From assembly GCA_903873585.1 (NCBI GenBank), contig CAIQOV010000023.1:62001-126000 (forward strand): a stretch of 64,000 nt of DNA. Reading direction: 5' to 3'. Source of the DNA: an uncultured Rhodobacterales bacterium. Its GTDB lineage: Bacteria; Pseudomonadota; Alphaproteobacteria; Rhodobacterales; Rhodobacteraceae. This document shows, one piece after another, positions 9,347-17,848 of the stretch. A program made the position numbers and the translations under genes. Numbering within the stretch: the stretch's first letter is position 1; each line of letters starts with the position of its first letter. The notes beneath the pieces are model-generated. The model was not told the DNA's origin, searched no databases, and saw only the letters and a program-made list of their open reading frames with translations.

Positions 9347-10678
9347 TTAGGCCAACGCGCGTTCGGCGGCTTGGCCCAACCGCAGCAAGCGGGCTTCGCT
9401 GCGCGGAGCGGCCATAAACGCGATGCCGCACGAGGCGTGGCCGGTGGGCAAGGTCAGCACGCATTGGTCCATCAGATTGCCGATCCGCGTGTTGCGCAGG
9501 GCCAACAGGTTTTCACTGACGTAAAAGGCGTCATCCGTCATCAGGCGCTTGGCATTGGGCGGTGCGATGGCAGAGGTGGGCAACAGCACGGCATCAAAGC
9601 CGCTGGTGCGTTGCGTGAAGATGGCACGCAGTTCGGTCAGGCGGCGGCGGGCGGCGATATAGGCCGTGGCCGCAATTTGCCCGCCCGAACGGAAGCGGTC
9701 AAGGATGCGGGGGAACATCTTATGCGGGGCGCTTTCGATTGTAGGGCCCCAGATGGCATAGGCCTCGGCGGGGAACAGGGCGGCGGCAAGGATAAGCGCC
9801 TCGGCCACTTCGGGGGCCTTGAGATGGGTGATCTGCGCGCCTGCGGCAGACAGGCGGGGCAGGGCGGTTTCAAAGGCGTGGGCCGGGGCAGGGCGTAAGT
9901 CGTCAAGCGCTGTGGTTTGCAACACGGCGAGGCGCGCGCCTGACAAGCTGGTGCCGGTCAAGTCGGCGGGCGGGGCGCCTGCCAGCAGCGACAGCAGCAG
10001 GGCGCAATCTTCGACACTGCGCGCCAAAGGGCCAACCGTGTCAAAGCTGTCGCACAAGGGCACGGTGCCTTGGGTGGATAGCAGCCCATGCGTGGTTTTC
10101 AGGCCCACAAGGTCGTTCCAAGCCGCAGGGATGCGCACCGATCCGCCGGTGTCAGATCCAATCGCCGCCGGAGCCAGCCCGAAGGCCACCGACGCCGCAG
10201 CGCCAGAGGAGGAGCCACCGGGAACCGCGAGATCGTCATTGATGCAGGGCGGCGTTGCTGTGACGGGGTTTAGCCCCAATCCAGAAAAGGCCAGTTCTGA
10301 CATATGGGTTTTGCCCAAAGCAACCGCGCCCAGCAAGGTTGCCGTCTGCAACACCTGCGCATCGGCTTGCGGTGTGCGGCCCTTGAGCAAAGCCGATCCC
10401 GCTTCGGTCGCCACACCCGCACTGTCAAACAGGTCTTTCCACGACAAGGGCACCCCGTCGAGCGGATGGCGGCGCAGGCCCGTTTTGGCGCGGGCGGCGG
10501 CAGACATCGCCTCTCCTCTGGCACGCGTCGGGGTGAGGCGGGCGTAGATGCGGTCTCCCATCGGGTGGTGGGTTGCGGCATCAAGGAAATGCTCGGCCAG
10601 TTCGACAGGGTTGATCTTGCCCGCCTCAATCGCGCGGCCAAGGGCTGCGGCGGACATTTGGTTCCATGGGGTCGACAT
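9347..10678 (-). CDS. Amidase signature family hydrolase
   Basis: This 443-residue amidase-signature enzyme shows the Ser-cisSer-Lys triad region. The lysine is in SWKDLFD, the glycine/serine loop is GGSSSGAAASVA, and GSDTGGSVRIPAAW carries the nucleophile serine. The family hydrolyses amide bonds of varied substrates. The GatA subunit of glutamyl-tRNA amidotransferase is related, but the context (no gatB or gatC) and sequence argue for a stand-alone amidase. I chose the ATG ending at 10678 (MSTPWNQMSAAALG); the open frame continues to 10921 without support. It is divergent from the hydroxylase gene at 10805. Confidence 0.88.
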   Translation of the reverse strand: MSTPWNQMSAAALGRAIEAGKINPVELAEHFLDAATHHPMGDRIYARLTPTRARGEAMSAAARAKTGLRRHPLDGVPLSWKDLFDSAGVATEAGSALLKGRTPQADAQVLQTATLLGAVALGKTHMSELAFSGLGLNPVTATPPCINDDLAVPGGSSSGAAASVAFGLAPAAIGSDTGGSVRIPAAWNDLVGLKTTHGLLSTQGTVPLCDSFDTVGPLARSVEDCALLLSLLAGAPPADLTGTSLSGARLAVLQTTALDDLRPAPAHAFETALPRLSAAGAQITHLKAPEVAEALILAAALFPAEAYAIWGPTIESAPHKMFPRILDRFRSGGQIAATAYIAARRRLTELRAIFTQRTSGFDAVLLPTSAIAPPNAKRLMTDDAFYVSENLLALRNTRIGNLMDQCVLTLPTGHASCGIAFMAAPRSEARLLRLGQAAERALA

Positions 10679-10804
10679 GGGGATTTTCCTTTGGCGGGGC
10701 GGGTTGGGGTTCAGCCTAAAGGGCCGCGCGCGAAAGGGAAAGTGGCGATGAAATGGGCGGCGGGTGTGGTGGACTTTGCCGCCTGTTTGGGGGATGATGG
10801 CGGC

Positions 10805-12019
10805 ATGAACATTGCAGACCAAACAGATGTCGTGATCGTGGGGGGCGGGCTGAACGGGCCCGCTTTGGCGCTGGCTTTGGCACAGGCGGGCTTGCGCGTG
10901 ACAGTGGTTGACGCGCGCCAAGCCGAAGCGCGGGCCGAGGTGGGGTTTGACGGGCGGGCCTATGCGCTGGCGCTCGCCTCGCAGCGGTTGCTGACGGCTG
11001 TAGGGGTCTGGCCGGTGACAGCGCAGCCGATCTTGCAGGTCGTGGCCAGCGATGGGCGCGCGGGCGAGGGCGCTTCACCCTTTGCGCTGCACTTTGACGC
11101 GGCAGAGATTGAAGACGGCCCCATGGGCTACATGGTCGAAGACCGCCACCTGTACGCAGGTTTTCTTGCGGCGATGGCGGCACAGCCAGCCATTAGGCTG
11201 CTTTCAGGGCAAACCGTGGTGGCGCAAGACTCGGGGCAGGTTACGCTCGCTTCAGGGGCTGTGCTGCGGGCAAGGTTGGTGGTGGGGTGTGACGGGCGCG
11301 CCTCTGGCACGGCGACGCGGGCGGGAATCAAGCGGCAGGGTTGGTCTTATGGCCAGACAGCGCTGGTGACGGCGGTGCATCATGCCAAACCCCATGGCGG
11401 CGCGGCGCATCAGTTCTTTATGCCGGGCGGGCCCTTGGCGATCTTGCCCTTGGCGGGGGGGCATCACTCCTCGATCGTGTGGAGCGAGCAAGACGCAGCC
11501 GCCGCCCGCTTGGCCGCTTTGGACGATGATGCTTTCATGAACGAACTGCGCCTGAGATTTGGCGACTTTCTGGGCGATATCGCCCTGGCCGGAGTGCGGT
11601 TCACCTATCCCCTTAGCCTGTCACTGGCCGAAACCTATGTCACCCCGCGCCTTGCCCTTGTGGGGGATGCCGCGCACGGCGTGCATCCGCTGGCGGGGCA
11701 GGGCCTGAACCTTGGGCTGCGCGATGTTGCGGCCTTGGCCGAAGTGGTGGTGCAGGCGCACAGGCGCGGCGAGGATATCGGCGCTTTGGATGTGCTGGAA
11801 CGCTATCAAAGCTGGCGGCGGTTTGACACGACCACGATGGCCTTGGGCATGGACGGGATCAACCGCCTTTTCTCAAACGACAACCCCGTGTTGCGGGGCT
11901 TGCGTGATCTGGGGCTGGGGCTGGTCAACGCCGCCCCCCGTCTGCGGCGCGGCTTTATCCGCCAAGCGGCAGGCATCAACGGCGCCCAACCCAAACTGAT
12001 GACCGGCCAAGCTTTGTAA
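10805..12019 (+). CDS. UbiH/UbiF/Coq6-family FAD-dependent hydroxylase (ubiquinone biosynthesis)
   Basis: This 404-residue flavoprotein has the FAD-binding VIVGGGLNGPALALALAQAG near residues 9-28. The second motif VVGCDGRAS lies mid-protein, and LVGDAAHGVHPLAGQGLNLGLRD near residue 285 is diagnostic of the UbiH/Coq6 group. These membrane-associated monooxygenases hydroxylate the ubiquinone ring precursor. Which ring position this one modifies cannot be told from sequence alone. I chose the ATG at 10805 (MNIADQTDVV); the frame upstream overlaps the divergent amidase and has no coding character. A long inverted repeat follows the stop. Confidence 0.88.
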   Translation: MNIADQTDVVIVGGGLNGPALALALAQAGLRVTVVDARQAEARAEVGFDGRAYALALASQRLLTAVGVWPVTAQPILQVVASDGRAGEGASPFALHFDAAEIEDGPMGYMVEDRHLYAGFLAAMAAQPAIRLLSGQTVVAQDSGQVTLASGAVLRARLVVGCDGRASGTATRAGIKRQGWSYGQTALVTAVHHAKPHGGAAHQFFMPGGPLAILPLAGGHHSSIVWSEQDAAAARLAALDDDAFMNELRLRFGDFLGDIALAGVRFTYPLSLSLAETYVTPRLALVGDAAHGVHPLAGQGLNLGLRDVAALAEVVVQAHRRGEDIGALDVLERYQSWRRFDTTTMALGMDGINRLFSNDNPVLRGLRDLGLGLVNAAPRLRRGFIRQAAGINGAQPKLMTGQAL

Positions 12020-12020
12020 T

Positions 12021-12104
12021 TTCATACATGTCTAAATATCCCCGCCGGAGGCTCTGACATTGGCGTCGGATGCCTCCGGCGGGGATATTTGCGCAAGTAT
12101 GAAA
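12021..12104. repeat. Inverted pair of the composite repeat forming a long hairpin
   Basis: The left arm at 12021-12053 and the right arm at 12072-12104 are near-perfect reverse complements of about 33 bp. Both read GCCTCCGGCGGGGATATTT on their own strand, followed by a variable part and GTATGAAA. The 18-nt loop lies at 12054-12071. It sits between the hydroxylase stop and the aspS promoter, so a transcript could fold it into a terminator-like hairpin. Each arm is one copy of the family described at 9301 and 46471. Confidence 0.8.
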
Positions 12105-12114
12105 GGGCGCGGGG

Positions 12115-12143
12115 TTGACTTCGCGGGTCTGCGGCGTTCTATC
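12115..12143 (+). promoter_or_regulatory. Putative sigma-70 promoter of aspS
   Basis: TTGACT at 12115-12120 matches a -35 box. With a 17-bp spacer it is followed by TCTATC at 12138-12143 as a weak -10. The aspS start is 38 bp further on. It lies directly after the repeat hairpin. Confidence 0.45.
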
Positions 12144-12180
12144 GCGGTCAGTTCAATTCAGCCTCGCAAAGGGGACGCCG

Positions 12181-13959
12181 ATGCACGCTTACCGCAGCCA
12201 TACCTGTGCCGCACTTAACACGTCAAACGTCGGAGAGACGGTCCGCCTGTCGGGCTGGGTGCACCGCGTGCGCGATCATGGCGGGGTGTTGTTTATCGAC
12301 CTGCGCGATCATTACGGCATCACGCAAGTGCTGGCCGACAGCGATTCTGCCGCCTTTGCCGAGATCGAAAAGGTGCGCTCGGAATGGGTGGTGCAGATTG
12401 ACGGGCGGGTCAAGCAGCGCGATGCAGCGCTGGTCAACCCCAAGCTGCCCACTGGCGAGATTGAGGTATATGCCACCGGCCTGACCGTGCTGGGCGAAGC
12501 CGCCGAATTGCCCATGCCGGTGTTTGGCGAGGTGGATTATCCCGAAGAAACCCGCCTGACCTACCGCTTTTTGGACCTGCGCCGCGAAAAGCTGCACAAG
12601 AACATGATGCTGCGCTCTAACGTGGTGCGGCATTTGCGCAATGCCATGTGGGATCAGGGCTTTAACGAATTCCAAACGCCGATCATCACCGCCTCGTCGC
12701 CCGAAGGCGCGCGCGACTTTTTGGTGCCCTCGCGCCTTCATCCGGGCAAGTTTTACGCCCTTCCCCAAGCGCCGCAGCAGTTCAAGCAGTTGATCATGGT
12801 GGCGGGCTTTGACCGCTATTTCCAGATTGCGCCGTGCTTTCGCGATGAAGACCCGCGCGCCGACCGCTCGCCCACCGACTTTTACCAGTTGGATGTCGAG
12901 ATGTCTTTTGTCGAACAAGCGGATGTCTTCGCCGCCGTGCAGCCCGTGATCCAAGGCCTGTTCCAGCACTTCCGCCCCGAGATGAAAGTGCCGTCGGAAT
13001 GGCCGCTGATCGCCTATCGCGACAGCCTTCTGTGGTACGGGTCAGACAAACCCGATCTGCGCAACCCGATCAAGATGCAGATCGTGACCGAGCATTTCGC
13101 CGGTTCGGGCTTTGCCGTCTTCGCCAAACTGCTGGAACAAGAGGGCACCGAAGTGCGCGCCATTCCTGCGCCCAAAGGTGGCAGCCGCAAGTTTTGCGAC
13201 CGCATGAACGCCTTTGCCCAGAAAGAGGGTCTGCCCGGCATGGGCTATATCTTCTGGCGCGAGGCAGAGGATGGGTCGGGCATGGAAGCCGCTGGCCCCT
13301 TGGCCAAAAACATCGGGCCGGAACGCACCGAGGCGATCCGCTTGCAGCTGGGCCTTGGCCTTGGCGATGCGGCCTTCTTCCTTGGTGGCAAGCCTGATGC
13401 CTTCCAATCTTTCGCAGGCAAGGCCCGCAACGAGATTGGCCGTGAATTGGGCCTGTCGGAAACCGACAGCTTCCGTTTCGCGTGGATCGTCGACTTCCCG
13501 ATGTATGAGAAGACCGAAGAGGGCAAGATCGACTTTTCCCACAACCCCTTCTCGATGCCGCAGGGCGGGCTTGCGGCGTTGCAGGGCGATCCGCTGAGCG
13601 TTTACGCCTATCAATATGACCTTGCCTGCAACGGGTATGAGTTGATTTCCGGCGGCATTCGCAACCATAAGCCCGAAATCATGTATAAGGCGTTCGAACT
13701 GGCCGGCTACCCCAACAGCGAAGTCGACAAGCGCTTTGGCGGCATGGTCAAGGCGTTCAAATACGGCGCACCGCCGCACGGGGGCTGTGCCATGGGGATC
13801 GACCGCGCTGTGATGCTTTTGGCGGATGAGGCGAATATTCGCGAAGTCATCATGTTCCCGATGAACCAGCGCGCCGAAGATTTGCTGATGGGCGCGCCTT
13901 CGGAACCGATGAACGAACAACTGCGCGAGCTTCGCTTGCGCGTTGTGCCGAAAGACTGA
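12181..13959 (+). CDS. aspS: Aspartyl-tRNA synthetase
   Basis: This 592-residue class IIb synthetase has the usual bacterial length. It has an N-terminal OB anticodon-binding domain ([23 protein letters not shown]). Class II motif 2 is [19 protein letters not shown] from residue 220, and motif 3 is [13 protein letters not shown] near the C-terminus. A bacterial GAD insertion domain lies between motifs 2 and 3. It charges tRNA-Asp, and in organisms using the GatCAB route also tRNA-Asn. Discrimination cannot be judged here. The ATG at 12181 follows AAAGGGG; the in-frame upstream extension from 12115 overlaps the putative promoter and was rejected. Confidence 0.97.
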   Translation: MHAYRSHTCAALNTSNVGETVRLSGWVHRVRDHGGVLFIDLRDHYGITQVLADSDSAAFAEIEKVRSEWVVQIDGRVKQRDAALVNPKLPTGEIEVYATGLTVLGEAAELPMPVFGEVDYPEETRLTYRFLDLRREKLHKNMMLRSNVVRHLRNAMWDQGFNEFQTPIITASSPEGARDFLVPSRLHPGKFYALPQAPQQFKQLIMVAGFDRYFQIAPCFRDEDPRADRSPTDFYQLDVEMSFVEQADVFAAVQPVIQGLFQHFRPEMKVPSEWPLIAYRDSLLWYGSDKPDLRNPIKMQIVTEHFAGSGFAVFAKLLEQEGTEVRAIPAPKGGSRKFCDRMNAFAQKEGLPGMGYIFWREAEDGSGMEAAGPLAKNIGPERTEAIRLQLGLGLGDAAFFLGGKPDAFQSFAGKARNEIGRELGLSETDSFRFAWIVDFPMYEKTEEGKIDFSHNPFSMPQGGLAALQGDPLSVYAYQYDLACNGYELISGGIRNHKPEIMYKAFELAGYPNSEVDKRFGGMVKAFKYGAPPHGGCAMGIDRAVMLLADEANIREVIMFPMNQRAEDLLMGAPSEPMNEQLRELRLRVVPKD

Positions 13960-13978
13960 TCGGGCCAAGGGGGGAAAG

Positions 13979-14686
13979 ATGGAAAAGTTGTTTGGAACCC
14001 CTTTGCCCAATTGGACCCCGCCGCCCCGCCCTGTGGGCGCGGTGCTGACGGGGGCCTATGTGCAGCTAGAGCGGATGAATCCGGCCCTGCATGGGGCCGA
14101 TCTTTTCCGCGCTTATCAGGGCCATGACGGGCTGTGGGATTATCTGCCCTATGGCCCCTTTGCCTTGGCTGAGGATTACACGCGCTGGGCGACCGCCACG
14201 GCCTGCGGAACCGATCCCCTGTTCTACGTCTTGCGCAACCGCGCCACGGGGCTTTGCGGCGGGGTCGCTTCCTATCTACGCATCACGCCGGAATCAGGGT
14301 CGATCGAGGTGGGGCATATCAACCTATCCCCAGAAATCGCAGGGTCGCGCATGGCGACCGAGGCGATGTTCTTGATGATGGATTGGGCCTTTGCCGCGGG
14401 CTATCGGCGCTATGAATGGAAATGCGACGCGCTGAATTTGCCAAGTAGGCGTGCAGCGCAGCGGTTGGGGTTTTCTTACGAAGGCATCTTTCGCCAAGCC
14501 ACCGTCTACCGCCAACGCAACCGCGACACGGCGTGGTTTTCGATCATCGATGCCGAATGGCCCAAGCTGCGGGCGGCCTATCAGGCGTGGCTTGCGCCTT
14601 CTAATTTTGATGCGGCGGGTCGGCAAAAGGTGACCTTGGCGGCTTTGACCGGCCCCGTGCGCGGCGGCTTTGATCCAGCCCTTTGA
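13979..14686 (+). CDS. GNAT family N-acetyltransferase (RimJ/RimL-like)
   Basis: This 235-residue protein resembles the Acetyltransf_3 (RimJ/RimL-like) branch of GNAT enzymes. IEVGHINLSPEIAGSRMATEA forms the acetyl-CoA-binding strand and loop, and WKCDALNLPSRRAAQRLGFSYEGIFRQ is the conserved C-terminal part. It would acetylate an amino group from acetyl-CoA in the cytosol, with unknown substrate. The ATG at 13979 has GGGGAAAG directly upstream, and the gene follows aspS by 19 bp, so the two are probably cotranscribed. Confidence 0.88.
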   Translation: MEKLFGTPLPNWTPPPRPVGAVLTGAYVQLERMNPALHGADLFRAYQGHDGLWDYLPYGPFALAEDYTRWATATACGTDPLFYVLRNRATGLCGGVASYLRITPESGSIEVGHINLSPEIAGSRMATEAMFLMMDWAFAAGYRRYEWKCDALNLPSRRAAQRLGFSYEGIFRQATVYRQRNRDTAWFSIIDAEWPKLRAAYQAWLAPSNFDAAGRQKVTLAALTGPVRGGFDPAL

Positions 14687-14746
14687 CGGTTCGCGTCGCC
14701 CTGCTTTGCCCTTGAAGACTGCGTAATTGGGCCAAGATGAAGGGGA

Positions 14747-15016
14747 CTATTCGTCTAGCCGGAAGAGTTTGTGGCGCGAGGTCGCCCCTTGCACCAAGGT
14801 CAGGCGGGTTTTGGCAACGCCAAGCGCGTGGGCCAAAAGTTCGGCCACGGCGGCGGTGGCGCGGCCGTCTTCGGGGGCTGTGGTAACGGATGCTTTGAAC
14901 GTGCCTTCGGGCGTTTCAACCAAGCTGATGCGCCGCGCGCGGGGGGTGACGTGCAGGGTAAAGGTTGCGCCGGGAATGGCGCGGGCGGACCATTGGCCTT
15001 TGGTGGGGGTGGACAT
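14747..15016 (-). CDS. DUF167 (YggU) family protein
   Basis: This 89-residue protein has the DUF167 pattern: a basic/hydrophobic strand (TLHVTPRARRISL), then the APEDGRATAAVAELLAHALGV helix region. The domain occurs alone in most bacteria and has no established biochemical role. It is convergent with the GNAT gene and divergent from the nitroreductase gene. Confidence 0.87.
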   Translation of the reverse strand: MSTPTKGQWSARAIPGATFTLHVTPRARRISLVETPEGTFKASVTTAPEDGRATAAVAELLAHALGVAKTRLTLVQGATSRHKLFRLDE

Positions 15017-15112
15017 GGGCTTAAGCCTTTTGCGCGGATGGCATGGTATAAGGATTTGTCCTTGGTTAGACTAGAGGCGGCGCTGGCCGTTTCAGCGCGA
15101 TGGAGAGCGTTT

Positions 15113-15685
15113 ATGCCAGTTGCCAATCTTGAAGCTTTCGCCTTTCTGGCTGCACGCCGCTCGCATCCGGCCAAAGCCTTTGTGGCAGGCGGGGCCACGC
15201 CCGACCGTGCGGCGTTAGAGACGATTTTGGCCGCCGCTTTGCGCGTGCCCGATCATGGCAAGCTGGAACCATGGCGGCTGATCGTGCTGCGGGGGGCTGC
15301 GTTGCAGCGCTTGGGGGGTCTGGCTGCGGGCCTAGGCGCGGATGCCGAGATGTCGGCCAAGGGGCGCGCGATTTATGACACCTCGACCCTTGCCATAGCT
15401 GTGATTTCCTCGCCCAAGGTGCAACCCAAGGTGCCAGAGGTAGAGCAGCGCGCTTCGGCCCATGCTTTATGCCTGAACTTGGTGAATGCCGCCGAAGCGC
15501 TGGGCTGGGGGGCGTGCTGGTTGACCGGCTGGCCCGCGCATGATGCGCGCTGGGCGGCTGCGGCGTTTGGCTGCACTGCCGGTGAGCAGGTGGCGGGGAT
15601 TGTGCATATTGGCACGGTGGGCCCCGAAGCGCCCGATCGCCCGCGCCCTGACTTGGCGCGCGTGGTGGAATGGCGCGAAGATTAA
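15113..15685 (+). CDS. Nitroreductase family protein (YdjA-like)
   Basis: This 190-residue FMN protein has the compact nitroreductase layout: AARRSHPAKAF for FMN phosphate binding, ALRVPDHGKLEPWRLIVL, and a C-terminal GWGACWLTGWP region. The short length and the PDHGKLEPWR segment match the YdjA-like subgroup. It would use NAD(P)H to reduce an unknown electrophile. I chose the ATG at 15113 because GGAGAG lies 7 bp upstream; in-frame upstream codons exist but carry no ribosome site. Confidence 0.88.
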   Translation: MPVANLEAFAFLAARRSHPAKAFVAGGATPDRAALETILAAALRVPDHGKLEPWRLIVLRGAALQRLGGLAAGLGADAEMSAKGRAIYDTSTLAIAVISSPKVQPKVPEVEQRASAHALCLNLVNAAEALGWGACWLTGWPAHDARWAAAAFGCTAGEQVAGIVHIGTVGPEAPDRPRPDLARVVEWRED

Positions 15686-15691
15686 CGCGCC

Positions 15692-15964
15692 TTAGACCCG
15701 TTTAAGCAGGTGAAACACATCCGTGTCGCGGATGCTGATCCAGCCTGACATAATCACGCCGCACATCAACAGCCACAAGATCACCGTGATCAGCGTGGTG
15801 ATGCGCGCCTTGCGGCCAATCTGCGGGTCAACCGGCGCGGAAGATGCGCTGCCCGGCACGATATCTCCGGCCTCTGCCTGCGAGACTTGGCGCATCGGCA
15901 AGATACACAAAAAGACCAAGAACCAAGTGACTGAAAACAGAATAAGGGCGCCGGTGATGGTCAT
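15692..15964 (-). CDS. DUF1467 family membrane protein
   Basis: This 90-residue protein has two membrane helices (residues about 5-22 and 60-78) separated by a polar loop. It matches DUF1467, a small alphaproteobacterial family of unknown function. Its ATG overlaps the mce stop by 4 bp. This mce-DUF1467 order recurs in Rhodobacteraceae, so translation is probably coupled. It is convergent with the nitroreductase gene. Confidence 0.85.
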   Translation of the reverse strand: MTITGALILFSVTWFLVFLCILPMRQVSQAEAGDIVPGSASSAPVDPQIGRKARITTLITVILWLLMCGVIMSGWISIRDTDVFHLLKRV

Positions 15965-16359
15965 GCTTGTTCCAATTCAATCAAAGTGCCGGTGAAGTCT
16001 TTGGGGTGCAAGAACAGCACGGGCTTGCCATGCGCGCCGATCTTGGGTTCGCCCAAAACCCGCGCGCCTTGCGCTTTCAGATGGTCACGGGCGGCGATGA
16101 TGTCATCAACCTCGTAGCAGATATGGTGGATGCCGCCTGCGGGGTTCTTTTCCAAGAACCCTGTGATCGGAGAGGCTTGGCCAAAAGGGGCCAGCAACTC
16201 GATCTTGGTGTTGGGCAGGGTGATGAACACCACCGTCACGCCGTGCGCGGGTTCGTCTTGCGGCGCGCCAACAACTGCCCCCAACGTGCCCTTATAAAGC
16301 TGCGAGGCAGCGGCAAGGTCGGGGACGGCGATGGCGACGTGGTTTAGGCGACCGATCAT
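15961..16359 (-). CDS. mce: Methylmalonyl-CoA epimerase
   Basis: This 132-residue vicinal-oxygen-chelate enzyme has LNHVAIAVPDL with the first metal histidine, KIELLAPFG, GGIHHICYEVDDI with a second histidine, and GTLIELEQ with the metal-binding glutamate. It interconverts the R and S isomers of methylmalonyl-CoA on the propionyl-CoA to succinyl-CoA route. In Rhodobacter it also acts on ethylmalonyl-CoA in the ethylmalonyl-CoA pathway. That fits the mcl2 and mch genes at 47-50 kb. Length and motifs are standard for the family. Confidence 0.93.
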   Translation of the reverse strand: MIGRLNHVAIAVPDLAAASQLYKGTLGAVVGAPQDEPAHGVTVVFITLPNTKIELLAPFGQASPITGFLEKNPAGGIHHICYEVDDIIAARDHLKAQGARVLGEPKIGAHGKPVLFLHPKDFTGTLIELEQA

Positions 16360-16416
16360 GGCTTGCTCCGCTGTTTTGCGACTTATGGCGGCAGACGGTG
16401 TGATCGTCCAGTGTGC

Positions 16417-16431
16417 TTAACGTGGTGTTAG
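16417..16431 (+). promoter_or_regulatory. Near-consensus CtrA-like site
   Basis: TTAACGTGGTGTTAG matches TTAA-N7-TTAA with one mismatch. It lies 42 bp before the receiver-domain gene. The call rests on the motif alone. Confidence 0.25.
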
Positions 16432-16473
16432 CAAAGCTGTGCTGAACTGTGCTTGACGCGATAGGAGTGCGCC

Positions 16474-17172
16474 ATGCCCGACCGTTTGACCGCTGTGATG
16501 ACACCGCGCCCGCCACGCTTGGCTGACCTGCCCTTGCACGGTGTGACTGTGCTGGTGGTCGATGACAGCCGCCTTGCCTGCGACGCCTTGCGCCTGATGT
16601 GCCGCAGGCTGGGCGCGCGTTTGCGCCGCGCTGAATCGTTGCGGGCGGCGGCGGTGCATCTGCGGCTATATCGGCCCGATGTGGTGATTGTTGATCTTGG
16701 TCTGCCCGACGGGAGTGGAGAGGCGTTGATTTGTGAGCTAACCGCCGCCGCATCGCGCCCCGTGGTTTTGGGGCTGTCAGGTCAGGGCAATGGCCAAGCG
16801 GTTGCTATGGCGGCAGGGGCGGATGGCTATTTGGACAAGCCCTTGGAAAGCTTGGCTAAGGTGCAAGACACCCTTGTGGCACTGTTGCCGGCGTGCGCGG
16901 TGGCGGGGGGGGCTGTGGCTGAAATCGCCCTCGCCCCTGATCCTTTGGCGCTGCGTGACGATCTGGCCTATGCGGCGGGTTTGCTTCTGTGTGATCCAGA
17001 CCCGAATCTGCACCGGTATCTCGCGGGGTTCATCGGGGGTGTGGCACGGCAGGCCCATGACGGGGCTTTGGCCGAAGCTGCTTTGTGCGCCCAACCCAAC
17101 GGGATGCGCGCGGCCGTTCATGCGCGGTTGGCTTTGCCGGATCGGGCCTTTGACCGCGCAGGCGTTTCTTAA
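16474..17172 (+). CDS. Response regulator receiver protein with uncharacterised C-terminal region
   Basis: This 232-residue protein has a receiver domain at residues about 24-135. VLVVDDSR supplies the acidic pocket, VVIVDLGLPDGSG the phospho-acceptor Asp, and GADGYLDKPLE the conserved lysine. The remaining 90 residues contain no recognisable DNA-binding or enzymatic domain. They include a helical stretch, PNLHRYLAGFIGGVARQAHDGALAEAAL, which could be a partner-binding region. No histidine kinase gene is nearby. A CtrA-like site lies upstream. Confidence 0.85.
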   Translation: MPDRLTAVMTPRPPRLADLPLHGVTVLVVDDSRLACDALRLMCRRLGARLRRAESLRAAAVHLRLYRPDVVIVDLGLPDGSGEALICELTAAASRPVVLGLSGQGNGQAVAMAAGADGYLDKPLESLAKVQDTLVALLPACAVAGGAVAEIALAPDPLALRDDLAYAAGLLLCDPDPNLHRYLAGFIGGVARQAHDGALAEAALCAQPNGMRAAVHARLALPDRAFDRAGVS

Positions 17173-17195
17173 GGGTTCGGCCAAAGCCGCCTCGG

Positions 17196-17420
17196 TTAGG
17201 TGCGCCGATAAATCCCCTCTGGCAAGTTCAACGCGGCGGCAAGGTCTTGCACCTGTCGCAGCGATAGGGTCAGGCGCAGGGGTGTGTCGCTGTCGTCTAG
17301 CTGTTCGATGACAACGCAATCTTCATAAGCCTCAACGATCACATCGGGGGCCAAAGGGGCGCTGCCCTCGTCAATCAGGGTGATCACGGTCGCGTCAAAC
17401 TGGTGCTCGATGGTGAACAT
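17196..17420 (-). CDS. Conserved hypothetical small acidic protein
   Basis: This 74-residue acidic protein begins MFTIEHQFDATVITLIDEG and has no membrane segment or cysteine. I recognise it only as a short hypothetical of the kind found in Rhodobacteraceae. An in-frame GTG at 17441 would add seven residues (MSAYPCP), and no clear ribosome site decides between them. It is divergent from the DUF6455 gene, and the FNR box lies in the shared upstream region. Confidence 0.6.
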   Translation of the reverse strand: MFTIEHQFDATVITLIDEGSAPLAPDVIVEAYEDCVVIEQLDDSDTPLRLTLSLRQVQDLAAALNLPEGIYRRT

Positions 17421-17473
17421 GGGGCAAGGATAGGCGGACACTGGCCGCCAAGCAAGGCCAACACGGCGCAGGG

Positions 17474-17487
17474 TTGATCTGGATCAA
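17474..17487. promoter_or_regulatory. FNR/FnrL-type box
   Basis: TTGATCTGGATCAA is a perfect match to the FNR consensus TTGAT-N4-ATCAA. Its centre is about 64 bp upstream of the DUF6455 start, which fits anaerobic activation of that gene. It is 54 bp from the start of the divergent small protein, so it could act on both. Confidence 0.7.
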
Positions 17488-17544
17488 GGCAGGCCAACCC
17501 TTGTCAGGCAAACTGGCCCGAACCTGATAGCACGAGGTACCCAG

Positions 17545-17793
17545 ATGGCCACGATAGAGGCCCCCTTTGCATGGAGCCTAACCCGCGGGATGGCGCGGGT
17601 TTTGGGAATCAATCTGATTGATGCTGTGACCGAAGGCTGGTTTTCGCGCCGCGATCTGGCCGATATGGTCGACACTTGTGAAGCCTGTGACCAGCTGCGC
17701 CGCTGCACCGCTTTTCTGGCTGTGACCCCAAGGGCCGAGAGCCTGCCCAATTTTTGCGCCAACAAACACCAGATTGAGGCGTTGCAGCCCTAA
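17545..17793 (+). CDS. DUF6455 family small cysteine-containing protein
   Basis: This 82-residue protein belongs to the family annotated DUF6455, seen mainly in Rhodobacterales. It has a cysteine cluster TCEACDQLRRC and a C-terminal FCANK, which gives four cysteines that could bind a metal or cofactor. The N-terminal half is amphipathic helical (MARVLGINLIDAVTEGW). Its function is unknown. The perfect FNR box upstream predicts induction at low oxygen. Confidence 0.8.
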   Translation: MATIEAPFAWSLTRGMARVLGINLIDAVTEGWFSRRDLADMVDTCEACDQLRRCTAFLAVTPRAESLPNFCANKHQIEALQP

Positions 17794-17848
17794 GCCGCCC
17801 CGCGCATTCGCGCTTTCGCCCCTACGATCAAGCCGCTAATCTGGCGCG

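Noticed and set aside
9189-9464. N-terminal extension of the dapC-type aminotransferase to 9464
   Set aside because: The extension crosses the composite repeat and enters the amidase 3' end; the ATG at 9188 begins a normal aminotransferase start.
12223-12969. 248-codon frame antisense to aspS
   Set aside because: It lies fully within a clear aspS coding region and has no recognisable domain.
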